A stretch of 64,000 bases of DNA, taken from contig JAHFCT010000004.1 of NCBI GenBank assembly GCA_023249375.1, positions 62,001-126,000 of the forward strand, given 5' to 3'. The notes under the pieces are model-generated. The model was given only the letters and a program-made list of their open reading frames with translations, did not search any database and was not told where the DNA came from. A program made the position numbers and the translations under genes. Source of the DNA: Gemmatimonadota bacterium (GTDB lineage: Bacteria; Gemmatimonadota; Gemmatimonadetes; Gemmatimonadales; Gemmatimonadaceae). Positions 17,451-26,151 of this stretch are shown here, in pieces (positions within the stretch are counted from its first letter, which is position 1; each line of letters begins with the position of its first letter).

Positions 17451-19690
17451 TGCGCGGATTCTCGTTACGCATGCTCGGTCACGGGCCCGCCCTATCGTGC
17501 AGCGCGGCGATGCGCGTCTCGCGGATGGCGCTCGCCGTGCCGACGTCGCTCACCGCACGGACGGCCCTCGTCGCACTCATGACGCTCGCCGTGCTGACGG
17601 TGCTCGCGCCGCACGCGGCGACGGCGCAGCAGTATCCGCCCGTCGTCACGCGCTCGCATCTCGACCCCAGCCGCGGCGTCAACTTCCACGCGGTCCTGAT
17701 ACCAGACACCGTGTTCGTCGGGCAGCAGGCGACGTACCAGATCGGTGTCTTCCTCAACCAGGACGTTCGTCAGCGGCTCAGGCGCAATCCGGAGTTCGTG
17801 CCTCCCGAGACGCGCTCGCTGCTCGTGTATGACTTGCCCGATGCGAAAGCGCCGCTGGTTGGCACCATCGACGGCCGCCCGTACGAAGTCCACGTCTTTC
17901 AGCGCGCGTTTTTCGGGCTGACGCCCGGGCGCTACGACATTCCGCCCTCCAGGCTCACGTATGCGCTGCCGCAGAGCGCGTCGTTCTTTAGTCGCGAAGA
18001 ATCGCATGCCATGCGCAGCGAAGCGCTGTCGCTCGTCGTCCTCCCCGTACCCGACGCCGGTCGCCCGGCCGATTGGGGCGGGGCCGTCGGCGAATGGCGC
18101 GCGCGACTGCGCATCGATTCCGCCTCGGGGCGCGTTGGCAATCCGCTCGTCATCACGCTGCGCATCGAAGGGCGCGGCAATGTCACGCTGCTGCCGCGTC
18201 CGCGCTTCGCCGTGGAGTGGGGATCCGTGGTCGCCGCCGACGAGCGCGTGGAGTTTGATTCCACCCCGTCGACACTGCGGGGCGCCAAGGAATTCGACTG
18301 GCTGCTCACGCCGCGGGAGACCGGCCGGCAGGCAGTCCCGTCGCAGCGCTTCACGTACTTCGATCCCGTGGCCAAGCGATTCGAGGTTGCCGCCAGCGCC
18401 GCCGTGGCCGTGAACATTGCCGCTGGTGACAGTGTCGCCGCCGACTCGCTCGCGGCGGCACCGGTCGAACCGCCGGCCGTGTCGGCGGCCGGCGCACCCG
18501 ATCTCTCCATTCGCACTTCGATGGGTTCCGCGGCGGGACGCTCGTGGATTCGCTCCCCCATTCTCCTCGCGCTCCTGCTCCTCGCGCCGCTCCCCGCACT
18601 CGTCGGCGCCCTGCGTCGCCGCCCGCGCCGCCCTCGGGCTTCGCGCACCCGCGCCCAGCAACTCGCCGACGCCGCGCACGCGCCGGCGGGTGATCTCGCG
18701 GCCATCCGGCGGCTCACGCACGACGCACTGCGCGAACGTCTGGGACTCGACGCCGGACTCGCGCTCGCCGAGGGCTCGCTGGTGGCGAAGCTGCGGCACG
18801 AAGGCGTGACCATTGAAACCGCGCGCCGCGCCGAGACGCTCCTGCGTGTGCTCGATGCGTCCGTCTTCAGTGGCGCCGGAAACGCGCATCCGCCGGCGGC
18901 CCCCGACCTCTCCGCGCTCTTCGACGCCATCGACACCGAGGCCAGGCGGCGCGGCACCAGCATGCGTGCGCGCCACGCCGCGCCCCTGGCCATCGTCCTC
19001 AGCGCGTGCATCGCCGGCTCGGCTCTCGCCCGACAGGGCGAAGATGCCGACAAGAGTTGGGCCGAAGCGCACACCGCGTTCGCCGGCCGCGACTACGCGC
19101 TCGCGGAGCGCCATTTCATTGATGTGGCTCGACTGCGGCCGGATCATCCCAGCGTCTGGGCGAATGTCGGCACGGCGGCGTGGCTTGCGGCCGACACGGC
19201 CCGCGCCGTGCAAGGCTGGCAGCGCGCGCTGCGACTCACGCCGCTCGACGGCGAGCTGCGTGATCGACTCGCCCTCGTGCGCGCCGTGCAAGACCGCGGC
19301 CCGGCGCGCGTACAACCCATTCCCGTGCAGCTGCCGCCCGTGCTCGTGTTGCTCGCGTGGATTGGCGGATGGGCGCTGCTGGCGCGACGCGCCTGGAGTC
19401 GGCGCACCATTGCCCTGCGCGCGGCCTGTCTCGTTGCCTGCGCCGCCGCCCTGCTCGTCGGTGCCGCATGGCTCGACGATGTCGAGCGTGCGCGGTCGGT
19501 TGCCGTGGTCGTTCGCCCCGAGCCGCTGCGCGCGCTCCCGGTGCTCGGCGCCGACCCGGGGCCGGCTCCGCTCACGGGCGAGGTCGCGTTCATCGTGCAG
19601 CGGCAGGGCGCGTGGGTGCAAGTGCGCCTCGACGGACAGCGGCAGGGATGGATCGCTGCTGAACTGCTGCTCCCCCTCGGCGATGATTGA
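17450..19690 (+). CDS. batD: BatD-like protein fused in frame to a BatE-like TPR/SH3 module
   Basis: The 746-residue protein begins with a signal sequence ending near ATAQQYPP, followed by BatD-type beta domains (HAVLIPDTVFVGQQATYQIG), a membrane helix around residue 365-380 (SPILLALLLLAPLPALVGAL) and a helical cytosolic segment. At about residue 505 a second signal-like sequence appears (MRARHAAPLAIVLSACIAG), then TPR units (AEAHTAFAGRDYALAERHF), two membrane helices and a C-terminal SH3-like domain (VQVRLDGQRQGWIAAELL). This second half is what BatE looks like. No stop separates the halves, so it is a fusion, or BatE is also made from an internal start at 18962. GTG 17447 is an alternative start. 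Confidence 0.87.
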   Translation: MRGFSLRMLGHGPALSCSAAMRVSRMALAVPTSLTARTALVALMTLAVLTVLAPHAATAQQYPPVVTRSHLDPSRGVNFHAVLIPDTVFVGQQATYQIGVFLNQDVRQRLRRNPEFVPPETRSLLVYDLPDAKAPLVGTIDGRPYEVHVFQRAFFGLTPGRYDIPPSRLTYALPQSASFFSREESHAMRSEALSLVVLPVPDAGRPADWGGAVGEWRARLRIDSASGRVGNPLVITLRIEGRGNVTLLPRPRFAVEWGSVVAADERVEFDSTPSTLRGAKEFDWLLTPRETGRQAVPSQRFTYFDPVAKRFEVAASAAVAVNIAAGDSVAADSLAAAPVEPPAVSAAGAPDLSIRTSMGSAAGRSWIRSPILLALLLLAPLPALVGALRRRPRRPRASRTRAQQLADAAHAPAGDLAAIRRLTHDALRERLGLDAGLALAEGSLVAKLRHEGVTIETARRAETLLRVLDASVFSGAGNAHPPAAPDLSALFDAIDTEARRRGTSMRARHAAPLAIVLSACIAGSALARQGEDADKSWAEAHTAFAGRDYALAERHFIDVARLRPDHPSVWANVGTAAWLAADTARAVQGWQRALRLTPLDGELRDRLALVRAVQDRGPARVQPIPVQLPPVLVLLAWIGGWALLARRAWSRRTIALRAACLVACAAALLVGAAWLDDVERARSVAVVVRPEPLRALPVLGADPGPAPLTGEVAFIVQRQGAWVQVRLDGQRQGWIAAELLLPLGDD

Positions 19691-19720
19691 CCCGCTTCGC
19701 GCGCGCCTGGAGATTTCAGC

Positions 19721-21490
19721 GTGACCGTCATCGCCCTTCTCCCCAGCACCGTCGCCGACCAGATCGCGGCCGGTGAAGTCGTCGAACGCGCCGCATCCGT
19801 GGTGAAGGAGCTGGTGGAGAACGCGCTCGACGCCGGCGCCACCAGCATCGACATTGCCGTGCAGGAAGGCGGTCGCTCGCTGATTCGCGTCAGCGACGAT
19901 GGCGCGGGAATGTCGCGCGACGATGCGGTGCTCGCGATCGAGCGGCACGCCACGTCCAAGATTCGCACCGCGGCCGACTTGGTCGGCGTGCACTCCTTTG
20001 GGTTCCGCGGCGAAGCGCTCCCTGCCATCGGTTCGGTGGCGCGCCTCGAGATCGACACCGCAACGCTCGATGGCGCCGGCACCCGCGTGCGCGTCGAGGG
20101 CGGCACGCTCGCGGCGGTCGGCGATGTGGCGCGCCGCCGCGGCACCACCGTCGCGGTGACCGATCTCTTCTACAATGTGCCGGCGCGCCTCAAGTTCCTG
20201 CGCGGTGCGCGCAGTGAGTGGCGTGCCGTGATGGACGTGCTCACCTCGATGGCGCTCACGCGCCGTGACGTGCGCTTCTCCATCGCGCATGATGGCAAGG
20301 CGCTGCTCACGCTGCCGCCCGCCGCCGGCTTGCGTGACCGCGTCGCCGCACTCTGGAGCGTGGCGCTCGCCGACACCCTCGTCGCCGTCGATGATGTCAG
20401 CGGGCCCATCCGCGTGAGCGGCCTCGTCGAGCGGCCGTCGGACGTCGGCACGGCGACGCGGCGTGTCTTCGTCACCGTGAACGGCCGCGCCGTGCGCGAC
20501 GCGGGCATCGTGCGCGCCGCGGAAGCCGCGTATCGGTCAACCATTCCGGCCGGCGTGCGCCCGACCGTGCTGCTTGAGCTCGAACTGCCCGGCGTCGACG
20601 TCGATGTGAATGTGCATCCCGCCAAGGCGGAAGTTCGCTACCGCGATCGCTGGACCACCGAGCGCGCCGTCGAACGCGCGGTGCGCCGCGCACTTGGCAC
20701 CGAAGACGCCGCCGTCTGGTTCGGCGCCGCGCCATCCGGCGCCGCCACGGTGAAGTTCTTCCCGCGCGACGTGGATGTCGAGGTGCTCCGCATTCCCGAA
20801 CGCGGAGCAGGGAACACCCCGCTCTTCAATCCGGATGCACCCGCTCCGGCACCCCTGAACCCCACCGTGCCTCTTCCCCTGCACCCGGTGGAAGAGGAGT
20901 CTTCGCTCGCACCTGACGTTCCGATCCCGCCGCTGTTCCAGCTCCGGCGCACTTTCATTGCGTTCGAACGCGACGATGGACTCGTGCTCATTGACCAGCA
21001 CTCCGCGCACGAGCGCGTGCTCTACGAGCGCTTCATGACCTCCATGGAGCGCGGCGATGCACCCGCGCAGCGGCTGCTCTTCCCGCTGACGCTGCATCTG
21101 TCGCCCGCTGAAGCCGACGCCTTCGACGCCAACCGCGAGCTGTTCGCCAAGCTCGGCTTTGAAGCCGAGGCGTTCGGCGGCACGTCGGTGCTTGTGCAGG
21201 CCACGCCGCATCCGCACCCACGCTTCGATGCCGAGCGCTGCCTGCGCGACACGCTGCAGGCGCTCACCGGCGATCGCGTCGCCAGTGTGCACGGGCAGCA
21301 CGAACGTCTCGTGGCCACCGTCGCGTGCAAGGCGGCCATCAAGGCCGGTGATGTTCTCGCCGCGGGCGAAATGCGCGCGCTCTATCTGGCCCTCGCCGGA
21401 ACGGCGCTCCCCGCGCACGATGTGCACGGGCGCGCCACCATCGTTCACGTCTCGTGGGATGAACTCGAGCGACGCTTCGGCCGGCGCTGA
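19721..21490 (+). CDS. mutL: DNA mismatch repair protein MutL
   Basis: MutL links MutS mismatch recognition to strand removal. The 589-residue protein has the GHKL ATPase motifs at the N terminus (VVKELVENALDAG with the catalytic Glu, DDGAGM, SFGFRGEAL) and a C-terminal dimerisation domain carrying DQHSAHERVLYE, the endonuclease metal motif (DQHAx2Ex4E with Ala replaced by Ser). ACKAAIKAGD is also present. The last conserved motif, usually CPHGRP, reads DVHGRA, so its Cys is missing. A nicking MutL fits a genome without MutH; mutS is not in the window. The GTG start at 19721 follows the Bat operon after 30 bases. Confidence 0.95.
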   Translation: MTVIALLPSTVADQIAAGEVVERAASVVKELVENALDAGATSIDIAVQEGGRSLIRVSDDGAGMSRDDAVLAIERHATSKIRTAADLVGVHSFGFRGEALPAIGSVARLEIDTATLDGAGTRVRVEGGTLAAVGDVARRRGTTVAVTDLFYNVPARLKFLRGARSEWRAVMDVLTSMALTRRDVRFSIAHDGKALLTLPPAAGLRDRVAALWSVALADTLVAVDDVSGPIRVSGLVERPSDVGTATRRVFVTVNGRAVRDAGIVRAAEAAYRSTIPAGVRPTVLLELELPGVDVDVNVHPAKAEVRYRDRWTTERAVERAVRRALGTEDAAVWFGAAPSGAATVKFFPRDVDVEVLRIPERGAGNTPLFNPDAPAPAPLNPTVPLPLHPVEEESSLAPDVPIPPLFQLRRTFIAFERDDGLVLIDQHSAHERVLYERFMTSMERGDAPAQRLLFPLTLHLSPAEADAFDANRELFAKLGFEAEAFGGTSVLVQATPHPHPRFDAERCLRDTLQALTGDRVASVHGQHERLVATVACKAAIKAGDVLAAGEMRALYLALAGTALPAHDVHGRATIVHVSWDELERRFGRR

Positions 21491-22388
21491 GCTGCGCATC
21501 GTCTGCGGGCCCACCGCGGCCGGCAAGTCGTCGCTCGCCGTGGCGCTCGCCGCGGCGAACGGACTCACCATCCTCGCCGCCGACTCGCGTCAGGTCTATC
21601 GCGGGTTCGATATCGGCACGGCCAAGCCCTCCGCGGCAGACCGCGCGCATGTGCCGCAAGAAGGCATCGATCTCGCCGATCCGGCCACGCGATTTAACGC
21701 CGCCGCCTGGGCGGCGCACGCCGCCGACGTCATCGCGCGCGTCGGGGCCGACCGTGTGCTCATCGTCGGCGGCACCGGGCTCTACCTGCGCGCGCTGACC
21801 GAGCCGCTCTTCGCCGAGCCGCCGCTCGACGCCGAACGCCGCGCCGCGCTCGCCGCTGAACTCGACGCGCTCGACACCGCCACGCTGCGGCGCTGGGTCC
21901 TGCACCTCGACGCCGCGCGTGCCGGGCTCGGCCGCACCCAGCTCCTGCGCGCGCTCGAGGTGGCGCTGCTCACCGGCCAGCGCATCTCCGACCTCCATCG
22001 CGACGCGGCCCGTGCCGCACGCTGGCGCGCGCGCTACCTCGTGGTCGATCCGCGCGAGGCACTGCACGGCCGCATCGAACAGCGCATCGGCGAGATGCTC
22101 GATGCCGGCTGGCTCGATGAAGTGCGCGGGCTCGATCAACACGTGCTGGCCGATGCGCCCGCGTGGAATGCCTGCGGCTACGAGGCGCTCCGCGATGTCG
22201 CGCAGGGCAAGGGGACGCTCGAGGAAGCGCGCTGGACTATACTTGTGGCGACGCGCCAGTACGCCAAGCGGCAGCGCACATGGTTCCGGCACCAGCTGCG
22301 AGAATCCGCCGTGACCCACATCGACCCACGAAGCGCCGACGCGGCCGTCCGGGCCGGGCGCTGGTGGCACGAGGGACGTTCAGCGTGA
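21459..22388 (+). CDS. miaA: tRNA dimethylallyltransferase
   Basis: MiaA adds a dimethylallyl group to A37 of tRNAs that read codons beginning with U. The 309 residues show the P-loop GPTAAGKSS near residue 14, the DSRQVYRGFDIGTAKP motif, and the IVGGTGLYLRAL and RQYAKRQRTWFR segments of the family. The ATG at 21459 lies inside the end of mutL, giving a 32-base overlap, and is the first start compatible with the P-loop. It overlaps bshA by 4 bases. A mutL-miaA pairing is common in bacteria. Confidence 0.95.
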   Translation: MNSSDASAGAELRIVCGPTAAGKSSLAVALAAANGLTILAADSRQVYRGFDIGTAKPSAADRAHVPQEGIDLADPATRFNAAAWAAHAADVIARVGADRVLIVGGTGLYLRALTEPLFAEPPLDAERRAALAAELDALDTATLRRWVLHLDAARAGLGRTQLLRALEVALLTGQRISDLHRDAARAARWRARYLVVDPREALHGRIEQRIGEMLDAGWLDEVRGLDQHVLADAPAWNACGYEALRDVAQGKGTLEEARWTILVATRQYAKRQRTWFRHQLRESAVTHIDPRSADAAVRAGRWWHEGRSA

Positions 22389-23512
22389 AGATCGGCATCA
22401 CCTGCTATCCGACGTATGGCGGCTCCGGCGCGGTCGCCACCGAACTGGGCATCGCCCTCGCCGCCCGCGGACACGAAGTGCACTTCATCACGTACGCGCA
22501 GCCCTTCCGGCTGCCGACGTTTTCGCCGCGCATCTTCTTCCACGAAGTCACCATCGGCAGCTACCCGCTGTTCCAGTATCCGCCGTATGACCTCGCGCTC
22601 GCCGTGCGCATGCACGAAGTGGCCACCCAGCAGAAGCTCGACGTGCTGCACGTGCACTACGCCATTCCGCACGCCACCAGCGCCTGGCTCGCCAAGCAGA
22701 TGCTGCAAGAGTCCGGGCACAGTCTTCCCGTGGTGACCACGCTCCACGGCACCGATATCACCATCGTCGGTCAGGACCACTCGTATCACGCCATCACCAA
22801 GTTCTCCATCGAGAAGTCTGATCGCGTCACCGCCGTCTCGCAGTACCTCAAGGATGAAACGGTGCGCGCCTTCGGCTGCGACAATCGGCGCGTCGAGATC
22901 ATTCCCAATTTCGTCGACCCGGCGGTCTTCGACCGCGGCGCCTACGACGGCGCCCTGCGGCAGCAGCTCGGCGATGGTCGCAAGGTGCTCATGCACATCT
23001 CCAACATGCGCGCCGTCAAGCGCGTCACGGACGTCGTGCAGATCTTCGCCGCCGTGCGCCGCGAGATTCCGTCCGTGCTGGTGATGGTGGGCGACGGCCC
23101 CGACCGATCCGCCGCCGAGGAAGAGGCCCGTCGCCTTGACGTCGAAAGCGATGTGCGCTTCCTCGGCAAAATCGACGGCGTCGCCCCGCTGCTCGCCAGC
23201 GCCGATCTGTACCTACTCACTACCGACCGCGAGAGCTTTGGCCTCTCGGCACTCGAGGCGCAGGCGTGCGGCGTCCCCGTCCTCGGCTACAACGTCGGCG
23301 GACTCCCTGAAGTCGTTGAACACAAGGTCACCGGTCATCTCGGCACCGTCGGTGACATTGTGGGAATGGCGGGAGCCGCCATCGACATGCTTGGCCACGA
23401 TGATCGCTGGCGCGCGATGAGCGCCGCCGCGGTTCGCCGGGCCGCGGGTAACTTCGCCACGGATCAGGTGCTCCCGCGCTACGAATCCATGTATGCCGAT
23501 GCCGTGCGCTAG
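22385..23512 (+). CDS. bshA: N-acetyl-alpha-D-glucosaminyl L-malate synthase (bacillithiol pathway)
   Basis: The 375-residue GT4 glycosyltransferase matches BshA closely in its N-terminal segments: GITCYPTYGGSGAVATELG, HVHYAIPHATSAWLAKQM and TTLHGTDITIVGQDHSY. The C-terminal half has the donor-site EX7E-type region (ESFGLSALEAQACGVPVLG). BshA joins UDP-GlcNAc and L-malate, the first step to bacillithiol, a low-molecular-weight thiol of Firmicutes, Bacteroidetes and related phyla. It starts at a GTG overlapping the miaA stop. bshB and bshC are not in the window; uses outside bacillithiol cannot be excluded. Confidence 0.9.
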   Translation: MKIGITCYPTYGGSGAVATELGIALAARGHEVHFITYAQPFRLPTFSPRIFFHEVTIGSYPLFQYPPYDLALAVRMHEVATQQKLDVLHVHYAIPHATSAWLAKQMLQESGHSLPVVTTLHGTDITIVGQDHSYHAITKFSIEKSDRVTAVSQYLKDETVRAFGCDNRRVEIIPNFVDPAVFDRGAYDGALRQQLGDGRKVLMHISNMRAVKRVTDVVQIFAAVRREIPSVLVMVGDGPDRSAAEEEARRLDVESDVRFLGKIDGVAPLLASADLYLLTTDRESFGLSALEAQACGVPVLGYNVGGLPEVVEHKVTGHLGTVGDIVGMAGAAIDMLGHDDRWRAMSAAAVRRAAGNFATDQVLPRYESMYADAVR

Positions 23513-23539
23513 CGCGGCCGGCTCCCTACCTTTCCGCGC

Positions 23540-24349
23540 ATGAACGACCTCTCCCTCTGGCAGGCAGCAGTGCTCGGCACCCTGCAGGGACTCGCCGAGT
23601 TTCTCCCCATCAGCAGCTCGGCGCATCTGTCACTCACGCCGTGGGCCTTCGGCTGGCCCGAGCCCGGACTGGCCTTCGATGTCGCGCTGCACGTGGGAAC
23701 GCTTGTCGCGCTCATCGGGTTCTTCTGGGCCGAATGGGTCTCGCTTGCCCGTGCAGCAGTCCGCGTGGCCACGACGCAGCGCGCCGAGACTATCGCCGAG
23801 AAGCGGGCGGTCTTTCTCGTGATTGCCACGATCCCCGCGGCCATCTTCGGACTGCTCTTCGAGAAGCAGGCCGAGACGATCTTCCGTGCGCCGGCGCTCA
23901 CCGCGACCGCGCTCATCGTCATGGGCGCGCTGCTCTGGTGGGCTGATCGCGCGTCCCCTATGTCTACGCCCCTCTCCGAGATGACGTGGCGCCAGGCGCT
24001 GCTCATTGGCTGCGCACAGGTCTTCGCGCTGATCCCCGGCGTGTCGCGCTCCGGGTCAACCATGACGGCGGCGCGCGCATTGAAGTTCGACCGGCAGTCG
24101 GCTGCCGTCTTCAGTTTCCTGATGTCGATGCCCATCATCGCGGCAGCCGCCGTGCTCAAGGTGCCCAAGCTGCTCGCCTCGGGCATCGACGCGCCGGTGA
24201 TCGTCGGCATCGCGGCGGCGGCGCTGAGCAGCTGGCTGGCCATCGCCATTCTCCTCCGCTTCATTCAGCGCAATGGATTCGCGGTCTTCGCCATCTACCG
24301 TTTCGTGCTCGGCGTCGCCGTCTACGCGCTCGTCTTTTCCCGTGGGTGA
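23540..24349 (+). CDS. uppP: Undecaprenyl-diphosphate phosphatase
   Basis: UppP (BacA) recycles the lipid carrier C55-PP for peptidoglycan and other surface polymers. The 269-residue integral membrane protein has both signature motifs: LQGLAEFLPISSSAHL near residue 15 and PGVSRSGSTMTAAR near residue 168, plus about seven further hydrophobic helices. No Shine-Dalgarno precedes the ATG. Instead a TACCTTTC box (23527-23534) ends 5 bases before it, so this gene may have its own leaderless transcript. It overlaps the start of birA by 8 bases. Confidence 0.95.
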   Translation: MNDLSLWQAAVLGTLQGLAEFLPISSSAHLSLTPWAFGWPEPGLAFDVALHVGTLVALIGFFWAEWVSLARAAVRVATTQRAETIAEKRAVFLVIATIPAAIFGLLFEKQAETIFRAPALTATALIVMGALLWWADRASPMSTPLSEMTWRQALLIGCAQVFALIPGVSRSGSTMTAARALKFDRQSAAVFSFLMSMPIIAAAAVLKVPKLLASGIDAPVIVGIAAAALSSWLAIAILLRFIQRNGFAVFAIYRFVLGVAVYALVFSRG

Positions 24350-25088
24350 GGTTCAGTTCGAGGGATTGTCAGCCGCCGCACTCGCGGGGCGGCTGGCGCT
24401 CCCCGAGGTGGAGCTGCATGATCGCGTCGCGTCGACCATGGACTTGGCGCACGATGCGGCAGGGCGCGGCGCACCGGCGGGGACGCTGGTCCTCGCCAAC
24501 ACGCAGGACGCCGGACGCGGCCGCGGCGGCAAGCGCTGGTCATCGCCGCCCGGTGGTGGGCTGTGGATGACGCTCGTCGAGCGGCCGGCCACGCATCGCG
24601 GCCTCGACGTGCTCTCGCTGCGCATTGGGCTGCGTATCGCCGACGCGCTGGATGCGCTGGCGGTGCATCGCATCGGCCTCAAGTGGCCCAACGATCTGCT
24701 CGAGCGTGACGGTAAGCTCGCCGGGATCCTCGTCGAAGCGCGCTGGCGCGATCAGCGCGTGGAATGGGTGGCCGTTGGACTCGGTGTCAACGTGGTGCCT
24801 GCACCAGAGGTCGAGGACTCCGCCGGTCTCGCGCCGGGCGTCACGCGGCTGCAGGCGCTGGCGCGAATCGTCCCGGCGCTGCGCGCGGCGTGCGCCACCG
24901 AAGGACCGCTGACCGTTGCGGAACTGGAGCAGTTCAGCAAGCGCGACATCGCCATCGGCCGCACCATCGCGCAGCCCGTGGCCGGGGTTGTGCGCGGCAT
25001 AGCCGCGACCGGAGAATTGATGGTGGAGACTGCGTCGGGCCCCGTCGCGTGCCACTCGGGGTCACTTGTCTTTGCGGAGGACCGCTAA
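24342..25088 (+). CDS. birA: Biotin-[acetyl-CoA-carboxylase] ligase
   Basis: The enzyme makes biotinyl-AMP and transfers biotin to carrier proteins such as acetyl-CoA carboxylase. The 248 residues include the RVASTMDLAHD start of the catalytic domain, the adenylate loop GRGRGGKRW, and KWPNDLL with the catalytic Lys, plus a small C-terminal domain. There is no N-terminal helix-turn-helix, so this is a class I enzyme without repressor function. The GTG at 24342 overlaps uppP and fits the domain start; an upstream ATG at 24273 would add 23 residues that overlap uppP coding. It overlaps coaX by one base. Confidence 0.92.
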   Translation: MGEVQFEGLSAAALAGRLALPEVELHDRVASTMDLAHDAAGRGAPAGTLVLANTQDAGRGRGGKRWSSPPGGGLWMTLVERPATHRGLDVLSLRIGLRIADALDALAVHRIGLKWPNDLLERDGKLAGILVEARWRDQRVEWVAVGLGVNVVPAPEVEDSAGLAPGVTRLQALARIVPALRAACATEGPLTVAELEQFSKRDIAIGRTIAQPVAGVVRGIAATGELMVETASGPVACHSGSLVFAEDR

Positions 25089-25873
25089 TGCTGCTCGTCT
25101 TTGACGTGGGCAACACCGAGACCACCATCGGACTCTGCGAGGGCGAGGAGGTCACGGCACGCTGGCGCGTGACGACCGACGGCAGCCGCACGCCCGATGA
25201 GGCGTACCTGCTCGTGCGGGCGCTGCTCGACGCCTCTGGCGTTGGCGGCGCGTTGGTGCACGGTGCCGCGATTGGCTCCGTCGTTCCGTCGGTGACGGCG
25301 CCGCTGGCCGCCGCGTGCGAGCGGCTGGTGGGTTCGCCCGCCGTCGTCGTGGATGCGCGCTCCAAGCTCCCCATTTCGCTCGACGTCGACGAACCGCTCA
25401 CCGTCGGCGCTGACCGCATCATCAACACCTTGGCCGCGAGCCGCCTGCACGAGCGCGACTGCATCGTGGTCGATCTTGGCACGGCGACGACCTTTGACTG
25501 CATCACGGCGGCGGGCGCCTTCATTGGCGGCGTCATCTCGCCGGGGGTGCAGATGTCGGCGGAGTCGCTCTTCCGAAAGACCGCCAAGCTCACGGCGACC
25601 GAACTCGTGCCGCCGCGGACCGTGATCGGGAGGCGAACCGAGGAGTGTATCCGCTCCGGCGTCGTGTTGGGTGCGGCGGATGCCATCGATGGACTCGTGC
25701 GGCGCATCAAGGCTGAGTGGCCGTGCGGGGGAAGCCCGCTGGTGATTGCCACGGGCGGCTTGGCCGCGGCCTTCATGCCGCTGTGCAAGGAACTCGACGT
25801 GCTGGAACCCGACCTGACGCTGCGCGGTCTCGCGATGGCGTACGGCATCTTGGGTCATGCCGGCGACAACTGA
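25088..25873 (+). CDS. coaX: Type III pantothenate kinase
   Basis: CoaX phosphorylates pantothenate in the first step of coenzyme A synthesis. The 261-residue protein has the ASKHA-fold motifs of the family: DVGNTETTIG at the N terminus, GADRIINTLAA near residue 112 with the catalytic Asp, and DLGTATTFD near residue 133. Its ATG overlaps the birA stop (TAATG), a pairing of birA and coaX found in many bacteria. The gene ends the mutL-coaX operon and is followed by a hairpin at 25946-25965. Confidence 0.95.
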   Translation: MLLVFDVGNTETTIGLCEGEEVTARWRVTTDGSRTPDEAYLLVRALLDASGVGGALVHGAAIGSVVPSVTAPLAAACERLVGSPAVVVDARSKLPISLDVDEPLTVGADRIINTLAASRLHERDCIVVDLGTATTFDCITAAGAFIGGVISPGVQMSAESLFRKTAKLTATELVPPRTVIGRRTEECIRSGVVLGAADAIDGLVRRIKAEWPCGGSPLVIATGGLAAAFMPLCKELDVLEPDLTLRGLAMAYGILGHAGDN

Positions 25874-25945
25874 CGGCGAGGGATGCCACGGATGAACGCG
25901 TAGGCACGGCAGGACCCGCAACGCCGTCGACGCCTGTCGCAGGAG

Positions 25946-25965
25946 GGCCGACCTGACAGTCGGCC
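25946..25965 (+). terminator. Hairpin terminator after coaX
   Basis: GGCCGAC (25946-25952) pairs with GTCGGCC (25959-25965) around a 6-base loop, with weaker extension outward, and is followed by TTCTGCAATTTT. It plausibly ends the mutL to coaX transcript before the groES promoter. Confidence 0.65.
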
Positions 25966-26037
25966 TTCTGCAATTTTGGCATACGTAATGCGCTGCAGCC
26001 ATTGGAGTTACGCCACTACGGCTCGAAATTACCTCCC

Positions 26038-26065
26038 TTGCGCTGGCACAACTCTCGCTTATCTT
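26038..26065 (+). promoter_or_regulatory. Likely promoter of groES-groEL
   Basis: TTGCGC (26038-26043) and TATCTT (26060-26065) are separated by 16 bases. The expected start of transcription near 26072 puts the CIRCE operator at the very beginning of the mRNA, the usual layout for HrcA-controlled chaperone genes. Confidence 0.6.
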
Positions 26066-26075
26066 ACGGGAGTTG

Positions 26076-26102
26076 TTAGCACTCCCCAATGACGAGTGCC
26101 AA
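26076..26102 (+). promoter_or_regulatory. CIRCE operator (HrcA binding site)
   Basis: TTAGCACTC (26076-26084), a 9-base spacer and GAGTGCCAA (26094-26102) match the CIRCE consensus TTAGCACTC-N9-GAGTGCTAA with one mismatch. HrcA binding here would repress groES-groEL until heat or unfolded protein draws it away. hrcA itself is not in this window. Confidence 0.93.
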
Positions 26103-26151
26103 CGTCTTGCAGGCAACACATACCACCCCCAAAGCACGAGGAGTCCCCAAC

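Noticed and set aside
18962-19690. A separate batE gene beginning at 18962
   Set aside because: No stop separates it from the upstream batD frame and no clear ribosome site is visible; kept as a fusion with an internal start noted.
17492-20290. Long minus-strand frame opposite the Bat and mutL genes
   Set aside because: Its product is low-complexity Arg/Gly-rich sequence without motifs; the plus-strand genes are well supported.
24273-24341. birA starting at the ATG at 24273
   Set aside because: It would add 23 residues that are out-of-frame reading of uppP and unlike the family; the GTG at 24342 fits the domain start.
26089-26151. groES starting at the ATG at 26089
   Set aside because: That ATG lies inside the CIRCE operator spacer; the ATG at 26152 has a good ribosome site and matches the family start.
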